Shown: piece by piece, positions 8,470-18,949 of the stretch
How positions within the stretch are numbered: the first letter of the stretch is position 1
Layout: each line of letters opens with the position of its first letter
Origin: an uncultured Oscillospiraceae bacterium
Lineage (GTDB): Bacteria > Bacillota > Clostridia > Oscillospirales > Acutalibacteraceae
Reading direction: 5' to 3'
DNA: 57,691 bases
Assembly (NCBI GenBank): GCA_905192745.1
Contig: CAJJLZ010000017.1
Span: forward strand, 1-57,691
Translations under genes and position numbers: made by a program
Notes under the pieces: model-generated
What the model saw: the letters and a program-made list of their open reading frames with translations, nothing else
The model's database searches: none
What the model was told of the DNA's origin: nothing

Positions 8470-10452
8470 ATGTGTCAGACAGAAGAAAACGCGCGTAAAA
8501 AGTTCTATATCACCACCGCCATCGCCTATACCTCCCGCAAACCGCATATCGGCAACGTATACGATCCCGTGCTCGCCGACATGATCGCGCGGTACAAACG
8601 GATGATGGGCTTCGACGTGTTCTACCTGACCGGCTCGGACGAACATGGGCAGAAGATTGAGGAATACGCCCGGGCGCAGGGGATGCCGCCCAAGGAGTAT
8701 GTGGATCGGGTCTCTTCTCAGATCAAAGCGGTATGGGACTGCATGAACGTCAGCTATGACCGGTTCATCCGCACCACCGACGCCGACCACGAGCAGGCGG
8801 TGCAAAAGATCTTTAAAAAGCTGTATGATCAGGGGGATATCTATAAGGGAACCTACGAAGGGAAATACTGCGTACCCTGCGAATCCTTTTTCACCGCCTC
8901 CCAGCTCAAGGACGGAAAATGCCCCGACTGCGGGCGGGACGTGGTGGACGCGAAGGAGGAGGCCTATTTCCTCCGCCTGAGCAAATATCAGGACCGGCTG
9001 ATGGATTATTACAACGACCATCCGGAATTCTTTCTGCCGGATTCCCGCCGGGCCGAGATGGTGAACAATTTTCTCAAGCCCGGCCTGTCCGACCTGTGCG
9101 TTTCCCGCACCTCCTTCACTTGGGGCATCCCGGTGGAATTCGACCCGAAGCACGTCATCTATGTGTGGCTGGACGCGCTGTCCAACTACATCACCGGCAT
9201 CGGCTACAATCCGGACGGCAGCGGGGACAGCTATGCGAAGTACTGGCCGGCCGACCTGCATGTAATCGGCAAGGATATCGTCCGCTTCCACACCATCTAC
9301 TGGCCGATTATCCTGATGGCGCTGGGCGAGCCGCTTCCGAAGCAGGTTCTCGGCCATCCATGGCTGCTGGTCGGTGAGGACAAGATGAGCAAATCGAAGG
9401 GGAACGTCCTGTACGCAGACGACCTCGCCCGCTATTTCGGGGTGGACGCGGTGCGGTATTATCTGCTCTCCGAAATTCCCTTCGCGCAGGACGGCTCCAT
9501 CACCTATGAAAGCCTGATTAACAAATACAACGCCGATCTGGCGAACACGCTGGGGAATCTGGTCAACCGCAGCATCGCGATGACCAACAAGTATTTCGGC
9601 GGCGCGCTGAAAAAGCCCGCCGGGTGGACGGACGAAACCGACGCGGATCTGGTGAAAACCGCCTCCGATACCGTGGCCGCCTACTTCCGGCTGATGGACG
9701 GCTACCGCAACGCCGACGCGGCGGACGCGGTGATCTCCCTCGCCCGCCGGTGCAACAAATATATCGATGAAACCGCGCCGTGGGTGCTGGCGAAGGACGA
9801 AGCCTCTCTTCCCCGCCTGAACGACGTGCTGTACAACCTGATCGAATGCATCCGCGTCCTCGGCATCCTGCTCACCCCCTTTATGCCGGAGACGGCGGCG
9901 AAGATGCTCGCCCAGATTAACGTGGAGGGCGGACTCGCCGGGATCGATTCCATTCAAAACGGCTTCGGCGCGGCCGACGGCTTCCATGTCGGAACGCCGG
10001 CTCCGCTTTTCGCCCGGATCGACGCGGAAAAGCTGCTGGCGGAAATCGCGGCGGAAAACGAGGCCAAAGCCGCCGAAGCGCAGAAAAACGACGAAACGGA
10101 CGAGAAGCCGGAAAACATCGCCTTCCTGCCGGAAATCTCCATCGACGACTTTGCAAAGGTCGATCTGCGGGTGGCCGAGATCACCGACTGCGAGCCGGTA
10201 AAACGGGCAAAAAAGCTGCTGAAGCTCACTCTGAACGATGGTTCGGGAACGCCCCGCACCGTCTGCTCCGGCATTGCGAAGTGGTATACGCCGGCCGACC
10301 TGAAGGGCCGCCGGATCGTGCTGGTCTCCAACCTCAGGCCCGCCGTGCTCTGCGGCGTGGAAAGCCAGGGCATGATCCTCGCCGCCGACGACGGAGAGGA
10401 CGTAAAGGTCCTCTTTGTGGACGGCGTAGCCCCGGGCAGCAGGATCCGCTGA
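8470..10452 (+). CDS. metG: Methionyl-tRNA synthetase
   Basis: Charges tRNA-Met with methionine using ATP, in the cytoplasm. The 660-residue product shows the class I signatures PHIGN (residues 25-29) and KMSKS (about 305-309), a zinc knuckle with two CxxC pairs (near residues 133-157, CVPC and CPDC), an alpha-helical anticodon domain, and a C-terminal OB-fold tRNA-binding/dimerisation domain (about 559-660) like Trbp111. An acidic, Ala/Glu-rich linker (about 525-555) joins the last domain. The open frame extends 26 codons upstream, but the start at 8470 matches the family N-terminus. It is followed by a terminator and then tatD, the usual pairing. Confidence 0.98.
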   Translation: MCQTEENARKKFYITTAIAYTSRKPHIGNVYDPVLADMIARYKRMMGFDVFYLTGSDEHGQKIEEYARAQGMPPKEYVDRVSSQIKAVWDCMNVSYDRFIRTTDADHEQAVQKIFKKLYDQGDIYKGTYEGKYCVPCESFFTASQLKDGKCPDCGRDVVDAKEEAYFLRLSKYQDRLMDYYNDHPEFFLPDSRRAEMVNNFLKPGLSDLCVSRTSFTWGIPVEFDPKHVIYVWLDALSNYITGIGYNPDGSGDSYAKYWPADLHVIGKDIVRFHTIYWPIILMALGEPLPKQVLGHPWLLVGEDKMSKSKGNVLYADDLARYFGVDAVRYYLLSEIPFAQDGSITYESLINKYNADLANTLGNLVNRSIAMTNKYFGGALKKPAGWTDETDADLVKTASDTVAAYFRLMDGYRNADAADAVISLARRCNKYIDETAPWVLAKDEASLPRLNDVLYNLIECIRVLGILLTPFMPETAAKMLAQINVEGGLAGIDSIQNGFGAADGFHVGTPAPLFARIDAEKLLAEIAAENEAKAAEAQKNDETDEKPENIAFLPEISIDDFAKVDLRVAEITDCEPVKRAKKLLKLTLNDGSGTPRTVCSGIAKWYTPADLKGRRIVLVSNLRPAVLCGVESQGMILAADDGEDVKVLFVDGVAPGSRIR

Positions 10453-10464
10453 CCGGAAACACCC

Positions 10465-10497
10465 GCAGCCGCCGGTTTTCCGGCGGCTGCTTTCTTT
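10465..10497 (+). terminator. Terminator after metG
   Basis: An 11-bp stem GCAGCCGCCGG / CCGGCGGCTGC closed by TTTT and followed by TTTCTTT. Confidence 0.9.
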
Positions 10498-10545
10498 AGA
10501 GCGTGTTAACGCTGACGTTCCATTCGCTTTGGAAAGGATGATCGC

Positions 10546-11346
10546 ATGTCTGCCCTCCATGATATTTTCGACACCCACGCCCACTACGATGACGAACGGT
10601 TCGACGGGGACCGGGACGATCTGCTCGCCTCCCTGCCGGAGCAGGGAGTCTGCGGGGTGGTGAACGCGGCAAGCGACCTTGCCACGGCCCGCCGGAGCAT
10701 CGCTTTGGCGGAACGCTTCCCCTTTGTCTGGGCGGCGGCCGGTATCCATCCGCACGAAGCGGCGAACGCTCCCGCCGGATGGGAGGACGAGCTCCGCGCT
10801 CTGCTGGAGCATCCGCGTGCGGTCGCTCTGGGCGAGATCGGACTGGACTACCATTACGATTTCTCCCCCCGGGAAACGCAGCTCGCCCTTTTTGAACGAC
10901 AGCTCCGGCTGGCAAAAGAGCGGGACGTTCCGGTCGTCATCCACGATCGGGAGGCGCACGAGGACACCCTTCGTCTGCTAAAGGAGTTCCGTCCCCGCGG
11001 GGTGGTGCACCGCTTTTCCGGCAGTGTGGAAATGGCGGAAGAAATCCTTAAACTGGGGATGTACATCGGTCTGGGCGGGGCGGTCACCTTTAAAAACGCC
11101 CGGAAGCCGGTGGAGGTCGCCGCCATGGTGCCGGCCGACCGACTGGTGCTGGAGACCGACGCGCCCTATATGACCCCCGTCCCCTTTCGGGGACAGCGCT
11201 GCCACTCGGGGATGATCGCTTTCACTGCCGAAAAAATCGCGGAGGCGCGGTGCGGGACGGCGCAGGCGGTAGTGAACGCCGCCCGGCAGAACGCCTGCCG
11301 TCTGTACGGCATCCCGGAGTCAGCGCTGACAACAGCGGAAGAATAA
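10546..11346 (+). CDS. tatD: TatD family metal-dependent hydrolase/DNase
   Basis: A 266-residue TIM-barrel hydrolase of the TatD family, two-metal-ion enzymes with 3' to 5' exonuclease or deacylase activity. The metal site is visible as THAH (His11 and His13), the Glu of GEIGLDYHYD (about residue 100), later histidines (VVIHDREAH, GVVHRFSG) and ETDAPYM near the C-terminus. The gene directly follows metG, as in many Firmicutes. The start follows GGAAAGGATGATCGC. Physiological substrate is not known from sequence. Confidence 0.93.
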   Translation: MSALHDIFDTHAHYDDERFDGDRDDLLASLPEQGVCGVVNAASDLATARRSIALAERFPFVWAAAGIHPHEAANAPAGWEDELRALLEHPRAVALGEIGLDYHYDFSPRETQLALFERQLRLAKERDVPVVIHDREAHEDTLRLLKEFRPRGVVHRFSGSVEMAEEILKLGMYIGLGGAVTFKNARKPVEVAAMVPADRLVLETDAPYMTPVPFRGQRCHSGMIAFTAEKIAEARCGTAQAVVNAARQNACRLYGIPESALTTAEE

Positions 11347-11363
11347 ACGCGCCAGTCAAAGAC

Positions 11364-11398
11364 AAAAGGGACGCGGCCGACCGACCGCGTCCCTTTTT
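11364..11398. terminator. Bidirectional terminator between tatD and the next gene
   Basis: A 9-bp stem GGGACGCGG / CCGCGTCCC flanked by AAAA on one side and TTTTT on the other serves both converging genes. Confidence 0.9.
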
Positions 11399-11419
11399 CT
11401 ATCGTGGAAGCAACCGCCG

Positions 11420-11953
11420 TCATCCGCCCGTCTCCGGCGCGTTGCTTTCGTCCAGCAAAGCCTGCCGGTTCTCCGCGTACCGCTGATATTCCTCCGCCAT
11501 GCTTTCCGACTGGTAGGAATCGACTGCCTCAATATCCCCATCCTCGGAAAAACGGATTGCATACCCCTTCACCTCGGCCGGAGCATCCTCAGGCCCGGCA
11601 TCCCCGTCAAACCGGGCAAAGTAGAGGATCGTCGTCCGGCGGGCATCGCCTTCTTTTACCCGTAGAGAATAATCCATCTGTCCCCGCGACAGACCGAAGC
11701 CGTAATCCACCAGACAGCCGCAGTGATGCGTCGCCTGGAGCGTCTGTAGCGTGTTGACCGTCCAGCTCCAATTCTCGTTGGAGGAATACGGATACGGATT
11801 GAGGGTCATGATATGGAGGCTCTGATCGTGATAGGAGAAATCGAATTTTGCCGTCTTTTTATCAACGATATACCAGGTCAGATACCCCAGCAAAAGGGAC
11901 AGCGCCAGCAGACTCACAACGATCAGCATCCGCTTTTTTGCCTTTCCCATCAT
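11420..11953 (-). CDS. Hypothetical membrane-anchored protein
   Basis: No family recognised. The 177-residue product has a basic N-terminus (GKAKKR) and one hydrophobic segment (about residues 9-28), then a soluble and probably extracytoplasmic domain that is acidic and rich in aromatic residues, with a His-Cys-Gly-Cys stretch (HHCGCLVDYG) in the middle. The start at 11953 follows GGAGAACGA; an in-frame upstream start is less well placed. It has its own promoter and a shared terminator, so it is a monocistronic gene. Confidence 0.75.
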   Translation of the reverse strand: MMGKAKKRMLIVVSLLALSLLLGYLTWYIVDKKTAKFDFSYHDQSLHIMTLNPYPYSSNENWSWTVNTLQTLQATHHCGCLVDYGFGLSRGQMDYSLRVKEGDARRTTILYFARFDGDAGPEDAPAEVKGYAIRFSEDGDIEAVDSYQSESMAEEYQRYAENRQALLDESNAPETGG

Positions 11954-11997
11954 TCGTTCTCCTTTCTCCAAAGAACGACTTTTCCCTCTTGTTCACT

Positions 11998-12026
11998 ACG
12001 ATACTATATCCGCCGGCATTCGTCAA
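11998..12026 (-). promoter_or_regulatory. Promoter for the membrane-anchored protein
   Basis: On the minus strand TTGACG, a 17-base spacer and TATCGT, about 45 bases before the start. Confidence 0.55.
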
Positions 12027-12087
12027 CGGACTTAAAGGGAAATCAAACGGTTCCGCTTCCCCCTTTTTTCCTCTGTCTTAACCGGAT

Positions 12088-12134
12088 ACCCCCCGGGAAG
12101 GGCGCGGCGATTTGCCGCATCCTTCCCGGGGGGT
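12088..12134 (-). terminator. Strong hairpin after clpC
   Basis: A 14-bp perfect outer stem (ACCCCCCGGGAAGG and its complement) with an inner GCGGC/GCCGC stem lies 13 bases beyond the clpC stop. There is no T-run, so it may be an imperfect terminator or an mRNA 3' stabiliser. Confidence 0.65.
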
Positions 12135-12147
12135 TCTGCGATTTGGT

Positions 12148-14655
<2,508 letters not shown>

Positions 14656-14700
14656 AGAAAACCCTCCAATCGGTTTGGTGAATAAAAACGGAGGACAGGA

Positions 14701-15735
14701 TCAGCCTCCCAGACGCTCCCGCACCATTTTCGCGCGTTCCGCGTCCCGTTCGCCCGGTTCCATATCCCGGCGGGCGGCCGCCATAATAGTGGCCGGCTGG
14801 GCGTCGCTGATCAGCCCGGAAATAGCGTCCATTCCTACGTCCGGCACGATTCCCATGGCCGCTCCCACCCGCAGGTTGGAAATCAGGGTCATGAACTCGT
14901 CGTGGGAGAGCAGCCTTGCGGTGCGAAGCAGACCAAGGGAACGCCAGACGGTATCTTCAAACCGGGGATTCCGGCGGAGCTGTTCCCGTCCGGCCCGTTC
15001 CTCCCGGATGATCTGAGCGGCAATTCCCTTCAGGTTCTCAATCGCGGACTGCTCGGAAATACCGAGGGTGACCTGATTGGAAAGCTGATAAATCGCGCCC
15101 TCCGGCTTGCTCCCCTCGCCGTACAGTCCGCGGATGGTCAGCCCCAGCTTGGAGACGGTACCCGCCAGCTGCTGGATGGCTCCCCGTTCCTGAAGAGCGG
15201 GAAGATGGAGCATAATGGAGGCCCGCATCCCGGTGCCGAGATTGGTCGGACACTGGGTAAGATAGCCCAGCCGGTCGTCAAAGGCAAAATGCAGCGTCTG
15301 ATCCAGCTCGGTATCCAGATTGTCGGCGATGCGATAGGCTTCGTCAAGATCCAGACCCGGCCGCATAACCTGCAGCCGGAGATGATCCTCTTCATTAATC
15401 ATGATGCTGACGCTTTCGTCCTTTTTCAGCAGAAGGGCGCTTCCCGCCTCGCAGCGGGCGAATTCCGGGGAGATCAGGTGGCGTTCCGCCATGGACAGCG
15501 CGTCCCGCGCGGTCATGCTCCCCATTTCGAGGTAATCGTAATCCTTTGCGTCGGGAGTCGCTTTGAGCGCGTCCCGCACCCGTTCGGCAACCTCCTTTTT
15601 TCGTTCGGCTGTCAGCCCGGCCGGAAAGGGCGTCCCACTCAGGTTGCGGGCCAGACGCACCCGGGTGCTGATGACTACGTCTCCCTCCGCCCCGATCTGC
15701 TGATACCATTTATTCGTGCTGTTCATGCTGCTCAT
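14701..15735 (-). CDS. mcsB: Protein arginine kinase McsB
   Basis: Phosphorylates arginines on CtsR and on misfolded proteins, tagging them for ClpC-ClpP. The 344-residue product belongs to the phosphagen-kinase fold family: STRVRLARN near the N-terminus, INEEDHLR, LTQCPTNLGTGMRAS and the RGLYGEGS segment are all in place. It overlaps the end of mcsA by 26 bases, a sign of coupled translation; the start at 15735 follows GGAGGGCGACGGCC, with ATG at 15726 as an alternative. Its activator McsA is encoded just upstream. Confidence 0.97.
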   Translation of the reverse strand: MSSMNSTNKWYQQIGAEGDVVISTRVRLARNLSGTPFPAGLTAERKKEVAERVRDALKATPDAKDYDYLEMGSMTARDALSMAERHLISPEFARCEAGSALLLKKDESVSIMINEEDHLRLQVMRPGLDLDEAYRIADNLDTELDQTLHFAFDDRLGYLTQCPTNLGTGMRASIMLHLPALQERGAIQQLAGTVSKLGLTIRGLYGEGSKPEGAIYQLSNQVTLGISEQSAIENLKGIAAQIIREERAGREQLRRNPRFEDTVWRSLGLLRTARLLSHDEFMTLISNLRVGAAMGIVPDVGMDAISGLISDAQPATIMAAARRDMEPGERDAERAKMVRERLGG

Positions 15736-16228
15736 GGCCGTCGCCCTCCTTCTCCAGTTCCTGAATCCTATCCCTCAGCTCGGCGCATTTCTCATACTGC
15801 TGCCCGGCAATACACTCGGAAAGCTCCCGGCGCAGCCGTTCGATTTCACTTTCCTTTTTTACGGCTTCGCTTCCGCCGACCGGCACCTTGCCGGTGTGGC
15901 GGGTCTTGCCGTGAATGCGCTGGATGGACGGCAGCAACCGGTCGTAGAAGGTGGTGTAGCACTGCGGACAGCCGGCCTTTCCGCTCTCCGCGATTTCGCG
16001 GAAGCTGTGGCCGCAGCCTTCGCACCGAACGGTGTCCGCCGTCACGCGGGCGGACGGTTCGGCAAACAGACTGCCCCAGAAATCTCCGAGGTCAAAGCCG
16101 CTGAACATCGAGCCGATCCCCTGCTTGGCAGCGCACTCCGCGCACAAATGCCATTCGGAGGTTTCCCCATTGATGGTTTTTTTCAAAAAAGTAGTCGCAG
16201 GACGTTTCCCGCAGTTTTGACAAAGCAT
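15710..16228 (-). CDS. mcsA: McsA, zinc-finger activator of McsB
   Basis: A 172-residue partner that stimulates McsB kinase and modulates CtsR. Zinc ligands appear as CQNC, CAEC, CEGC and CPQC, and a UVR motif (a short coiled coil) fills the C-terminus, about residues 130-167. The start at 16228 is nine bases after AAAGG; the alternative ATG at 16237 directly abuts that site and is unlikely. It lies second in the heat-shock operon, 74 bases after ctsR. Confidence 0.95.
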   Translation of the reverse strand: MLCQNCGKRPATTFLKKTINGETSEWHLCAECAAKQGIGSMFSGFDLGDFWGSLFAEPSARVTADTVRCEGCGHSFREIAESGKAGCPQCYTTFYDRLLPSIQRIHGKTRHTGKVPVGGSEAVKKESEIERLRRELSECIAGQQYEKCAELRDRIQELEKEGDGHEQHEQHE

Positions 16229-16302
16229 ATCCGTCATCCTTTCTGTAAGGAACCGTCCGTTTTCAGGACGGCCTCTCTTCATTTTCCCGCCGCAGCCGCT
16301 TT

Positions 16303-16761
16303 CTAGGCGATCAGCGTGGTCAGCATCTGTTTCATCAGGGATGCGCGCAGCCGGTCGCGCTGTTCGGCCGGCAAGCCGCGGTAAGGCTGATCCGCCAGAG
16401 CCGCCGCCATCAGGCGGGCCGCTTCGGGGGAGATCGCCTGCTGATAGGCGAGGTTTTCAATCAGCACCCGGGCCGTGGCGGCATCCAGAGAACCCCCGAT
16501 CGAATTCACCAGATGCATCAGAAGGGTGGTTCCCCGCCCCAGCTTGACCCGGCGGATGCGGATGTACCCGCCGCCGCCCCGCCGGCTTTCCACCACATAC
16601 CCCTGCTCCGGGGTGAAACGGGAGGTCAGCACATAATTGATCTGGCTGGGAACGCACCCCAGCTCTTCCGCCAACTCGTTGCGGCGAAGCTCCGCTTCCC
16701 CGTCATCCGCATTCTCCAGCATATGAAGAATATAGGCGGTTATTTCATCGCTTATTCTCAC
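16303..16761 (-). CDS. ctsR: Class III heat-shock repressor CtsR
   Basis: A 152-residue winged-helix repressor of clp genes that binds a tandem RGTCAAA-type heptad and is inactivated by heat. The DNA-binding segment includes RRNELAEELGCVPSQINYV, and the glycine-rich wing with SRRGGGGYIRI, the thermosensor loop, is present. The start is GTG at 16761, placed nine bases after AAAGGAG; a longer in-frame start at 16836 would overlap the transcription start region. First gene of its operon and autoregulated by the boxes at 16843-16915. Confidence 0.96.
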   Translation of the reverse strand: MRISDEITAYILHMLENADDGEAELRRNELAEELGCVPSQINYVLTSRFTPEQGYVVESRRGGGGYIRIRRVKLGRGTTLLMHLVNSIGGSLDAATARVLIENLAYQQAISPEAARLMAAALADQPYRGLPAEQRDRLRASLMKQMLTTLIA

Positions 16762-16842
16762 GGAACAGCACTCCTTTTCTATTAAAAGCCCGCGTATCCA
16801 TTCGGACGCGTCCGTTCGTCGGAGAGATTCCGCCAAGGCTCT

Positions 16843-16859
16843 TTTGACTTTTCCTGACC
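16843..16859 (-). promoter_or_regulatory. CtsR box, downstream of the promoter
   Basis: On the minus strand GGTCAGG, three bases, AGTCAAA: the 7-3-7 layout of the CtsR operator (consensus RGTCAAA-N3-RGTCAAA). It lies just downstream of the -10, at or beyond the start of transcription. Confidence 0.65.
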
Positions 16860-16869
16860 TTCGAGTGTT

Positions 16870-16898
16870 ATTTTATCTCATTGGTCAGTCAAAGTCAA
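16870..16898 (-). promoter_or_regulatory. Promoter of the ctsR operon
   Basis: On the minus strand TTGACT, a 17-base spacer and TAAAAT. The -35 element is itself part of the CtsR operators, so bound repressor would block sigma-A. Confidence 0.8.
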
Positions 16899-16915
16899 AG
16901 TCAGTTAAAGTCAAA
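16883..16915 (+). promoter_or_regulatory. Two abutting CtsR boxes
   Basis: GGTCAGT-CAA-AGTCAAA (16883-16899) and AGTCAGT-TAA-AGTCAAA (16899-16915) share one base. Both fit the 7-3-7 operator and cover the -35 region. A weaker match, TTTGACC-TTC-ATTGATC, lies further upstream at 16996-17012. Confidence 0.8.
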
Positions 16916-17012
16916 TCGTGCTTTTCCTTTTCAATTTTCGGCGGTTATGGCAATTTACCGCCGGATATCCAGTGAAAGCTTTGTTTTTCATCTTATTTGA
17001 CCTTCATTGATC

Positions 17013-17338
17013 TTTCGAGCAATAAAAATTCTCCACGCCCGCTTTCCCGCGCCCGTCGAACCGGTTTTCGTGCGCTGTCGTGTGGGTAGCAGACGGCCGG
17101 GACTTTACCGGCGTAACCAGGGAAAAGAAAACGCGTCGTCCTCCCCGTTCGTGGGGAATGGTATGCCGCTCCTCCTCCATAGGCGACGGGTCTCTTCCGG
17201 CGTCCGGAAAACGCATAACCAACTCCCCCCTTCCCGCATATCATGGACTGTTGGGACCCCGGATATACCCCGGACGGCCGGGAAAATTCCGCCCTTTTCG
17301 TCCGGCGCCGCCCTCTCCCGCTTCTCCCAAAACCTTGT
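17013..17338. other. Intergenic region, nothing recognised
   Basis: Between the outermost CtsR-like box and the first Cys-rich mini-gene there are several overlapping open frames on both strands, none with a matching ribosome site or family resemblance. No RNA gene was recognised. Confidence 0.5.
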
Positions 17339-17367
17339 AACCGCTTCAGCGGGAATCACATAGACTG
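17339..17367 (+). promoter_or_regulatory. Sporulation-type (SigK/SigE-like) promoter 1
   Basis: AACC, a 16-base spacer, then CATAGACTG, close to the SigK pattern (mACm, about 15-16 bases, CATAnnnTA). The same arrangement lies before the second paralog. A weak sigma-A reading (TTGTAA) overlaps. Assignment is by consensus only. Confidence 0.4.
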
Positions 17368-17432
17368 GGATGAGAGCGGGGCACGAAGGCCGGCAACGGC
17401 CCCAGGGTCCCGAGGAAAGGAGGTCAATGACT

Positions 17433-17570
17433 ATGTGTATCAGCAACCTGTTCGGCGGTGGCTGCGGCAACGGCGGCTGCACCTGGATTCTGTTCCTGAT
17501 CGTCCTGCTTCTGCTTTGCGACGACGATCGCGGACGCGACTGTGATCGCGGCTGTGGCTGCGGCTGCTAA
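17433..17570 (+). CDS. Cys-rich mini membrane protein 1
   Basis: A 45-residue protein: a head with Gly/Cys (MCISNLFGGGCGNGGC), a hydrophobic stretch TWILFLIVLLLL (about 17-28), then an acidic and Cys/Gly-rich tail (CDDDRGRDCDRGCGCGC). It contains seven cysteines. The start at 17433 is nine bases after AAAGGAGG; an ATG six bases earlier is too close to that site. It resembles the loosely named chorion-class high-cysteine mini-proteins annotated in Clostridia, although I cannot confirm membership. The paralog at 17730 follows directly. Function unknown; a spore-layer or metal-binding membrane role is inferred from cysteine content and promoter type. Confidence 0.8.
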   Translation: MCISNLFGGGCGNGGCTWILFLIVLLLLCDDDRGRDCDRGCGCGC

Positions 17571-17581
17571 CTCTTTTCCCC

Positions 17582-17612
17582 GGCCGGCCCGGCTCGCCGG
17601 GCCGGCCACCCT
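17582..17612 (+). terminator. GC-rich hairpin after mini-gene 1
   Basis: A 12-bp stem GGCCGGCCCGGC / GCCGGGCCGGCC with a 2-base spacer, then ACCCTTT. Weak T-run, so termination may be partial. Confidence 0.6.
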
Positions 17613-17672
17613 TTCTTCCATCCCCGCTGCCCACGACAGGCGAACCCGGGCCGCGGCGCCGTCCTTCGGATA

Positions 17673-17700
17673 AACCTCTCCGCCGGGTTTTCATACGATA
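17673..17700 (+). promoter_or_regulatory. Sporulation-type (SigK/SigE-like) promoter 2
   Basis: AACC, a 15-base spacer and CATACGATA, an exact match to CATAnnnTA. It lies 29 bases before the second mini-gene. Confidence 0.5.
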
Positions 17701-17729
17701 ACCAAACGCACGAAAGGGGGTCAACACAC

Positions 17730-17849
17730 ATGTGTATCAGCAGACTGTTTGGCGAAGGAAACTGCACTTGGCTCCTGTTCATCATCGTCCTTCTTCTTCT
17801 CTGCGACAACGATCAAGGCCATGACTGTGATCGCGGCTGCGGCTGCTAA
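17730..17849 (+). CDS. Cys-rich mini membrane protein 2
   Basis: A 39-residue paralog of the preceding protein: MCISRLFGEGNC, hydrophobic TWLLFIIVLLLL, then CDNDQGHDCDRGCGC, with six cysteines. The ATG is nine bases after AAAGGGGG. Head, membrane segment and Cys tail align with the first copy without gaps apart from the Gly/Cys-rich insert, so these are tandem duplicates with differing heads. Its length makes it easy to miss. Function unknown. Confidence 0.78.
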   Translation: MCISRLFGEGNCTWLLFIIVLLLLCDNDQGHDCDRGCGC

Positions 17850-17881
17850 TCGGATTTTTCTTCTCCATCCTCCCCCATCCG

Positions 17882-17921
17882 GCAAGGGAGCTGTCCTTCG
17901 GGATGGCTCCCTTTGCATTTT
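17882..17921 (+). terminator. Terminator after mini-gene 2
   Basis: GCAAGGGAGC pairs with GCTCCCTTTGC (one bulge), followed by ATTTTCT. Confidence 0.75.
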
Positions 17922-18045
17922 CTCCCCCCTGTCGGCTGACCTTCCGGCCGGTTTTTTATAAGTTGCCCGGTAGTTTCTGTGGGTTTTTCACGGAATAAAC
18001 GCCGGTTTTTTTTCGTCCTTTCCGCAAAAACCACGAAATTACCAG

Positions 18046-18074
18046 TTGTCTAAGTCTTGGGAATATGGTATGAT
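18046..18074 (+). promoter_or_regulatory. Promoter for minD
   Basis: TTGTCT, a 17-base spacer and TATGAT, about 60 bases before the gene. Confidence 0.7.
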
Positions 18075-18133
18075 TTAGGGAAGGTGGGTGGTTTTCGTCA
18101 AACGGAACCGCCGGAAAGGCAAGTATTTCTGGT

Positions 18134-18886
18134 ATGGGTAGGGATATGGGCAGAATATCGGTGATTACATCGGGAAAAGGCGGCGCGGGAAAATCCACGG
18201 TAACCGCGGGCCTCGGCTGCGCGCTGGCACGGCTGGGCCATAAGGTGCTGCTGTTGGATGGGGATGCCGGTCTGCGCAGTCTGGATCTGATGCTGGGCAT
18301 CGGCGGCAGCGCTGTTTACGACATGGCCGATATTTTCGCAGGAAACTGCGAGCCGATCCGCGCCATTTATCCCTCTCCGATCTGCCCGAATGTTTTTGTC
18401 CTTCCCGCGCCGGTCAGTCTGGATCGGCTCGGCTCGCCGGAGGATTTGCGCCGCCTGTGCGCCGGCCTCGCCCGGTATTATGAATATGTGCTGGTGGATT
18501 GTCCCGCCGGCATCGGACGGGGATTCCGCGGTGCTATCGCGGGGGCGGATCAGGCACTGGTGGTCACAACGCCGGACATGGTTTGCGCCCGGGACGCCCA
18601 GATCGTCAGCCGTCTGCTGGAGGATGAAGGTCTCCCAGCCCGGCTGATTATCAACCGTCTCCGTCCCGCCCCGGTTTTGGCCGGAAAAATGCCGGATGTG
18701 GACGAAATCATCGACACCGCCGGGCTGCAGCTGCTCGGCATTCTGCCGGAAGATGAGGCTGTGGCCGTAGCCAACGCAAACGGCCGTCCCCTTCCTTCCG
18801 ACTGCAATGCCGCCGCCTGCTTTGAAAATATCGCCCGACGGGTTCTCGGCGAACAGGTGCCGCTGGCGCGGCTGGAAAAAATGTAG
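18134..18886 (+). CDS. minD: MinD-like septum-site ATPase
   Basis: A 250-residue ParA/MinD-type ATPase. The deviant Walker A reads SGKGGAGKST with the signature lysine near the N-terminus, followed by LLDGDAGLRSLDLMLG (switch region) and YVLVDCPAGIG (Walker B). MinD normally dimerises on the membrane and positions MinC against misplaced septa. The usual C-terminal membrane-targeting helix is weak here; the tail is a short LARLEKM. No minC or minE lies in the window. Start could also be 18146. It is followed 63 bases later by mgsA. Confidence 0.85.
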   Translation: MGRDMGRISVITSGKGGAGKSTVTAGLGCALARLGHKVLLLDGDAGLRSLDLMLGIGGSAVYDMADIFAGNCEPIRAIYPSPICPNVFVLPAPVSLDRLGSPEDLRRLCAGLARYYEYVLVDCPAGIGRGFRGAIAGADQALVVTTPDMVCARDAQIVSRLLEDEGLPARLIINRLRPAPVLAGKMPDVDEIIDTAGLQLLGILPEDEAVAVANANGRPLPSDCNAAACFENIARRVLGEQVPLARLEKM

Positions 18887-18949
18887 CGGCGGCTCTCCGA
18901 TCCATCGACACAGAAATTCTGTAAAATCCAGTTTAAGGAGTGAAACGGT

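Noticed and set aside
8413..10959. Very long open frame opposite metG and tatD
   Set aside because: It is a mirror of GC-rich coding sequence; composition is that of an antisense frame, with no family and no ribosome site, while both plus-strand genes are certain.
15781..15805. Third copy of the leader hairpin (GCATTTCTC within mcsA)
   Set aside because: Only nine bases match, there is no complementary arm and it lies inside a coding region.
17105..17482. Minus-strand 125-codon frame upstream of the Cys-rich mini-genes
   Set aside because: Overlaps the promoter and start of the first mini-gene; no family or ribosome site.
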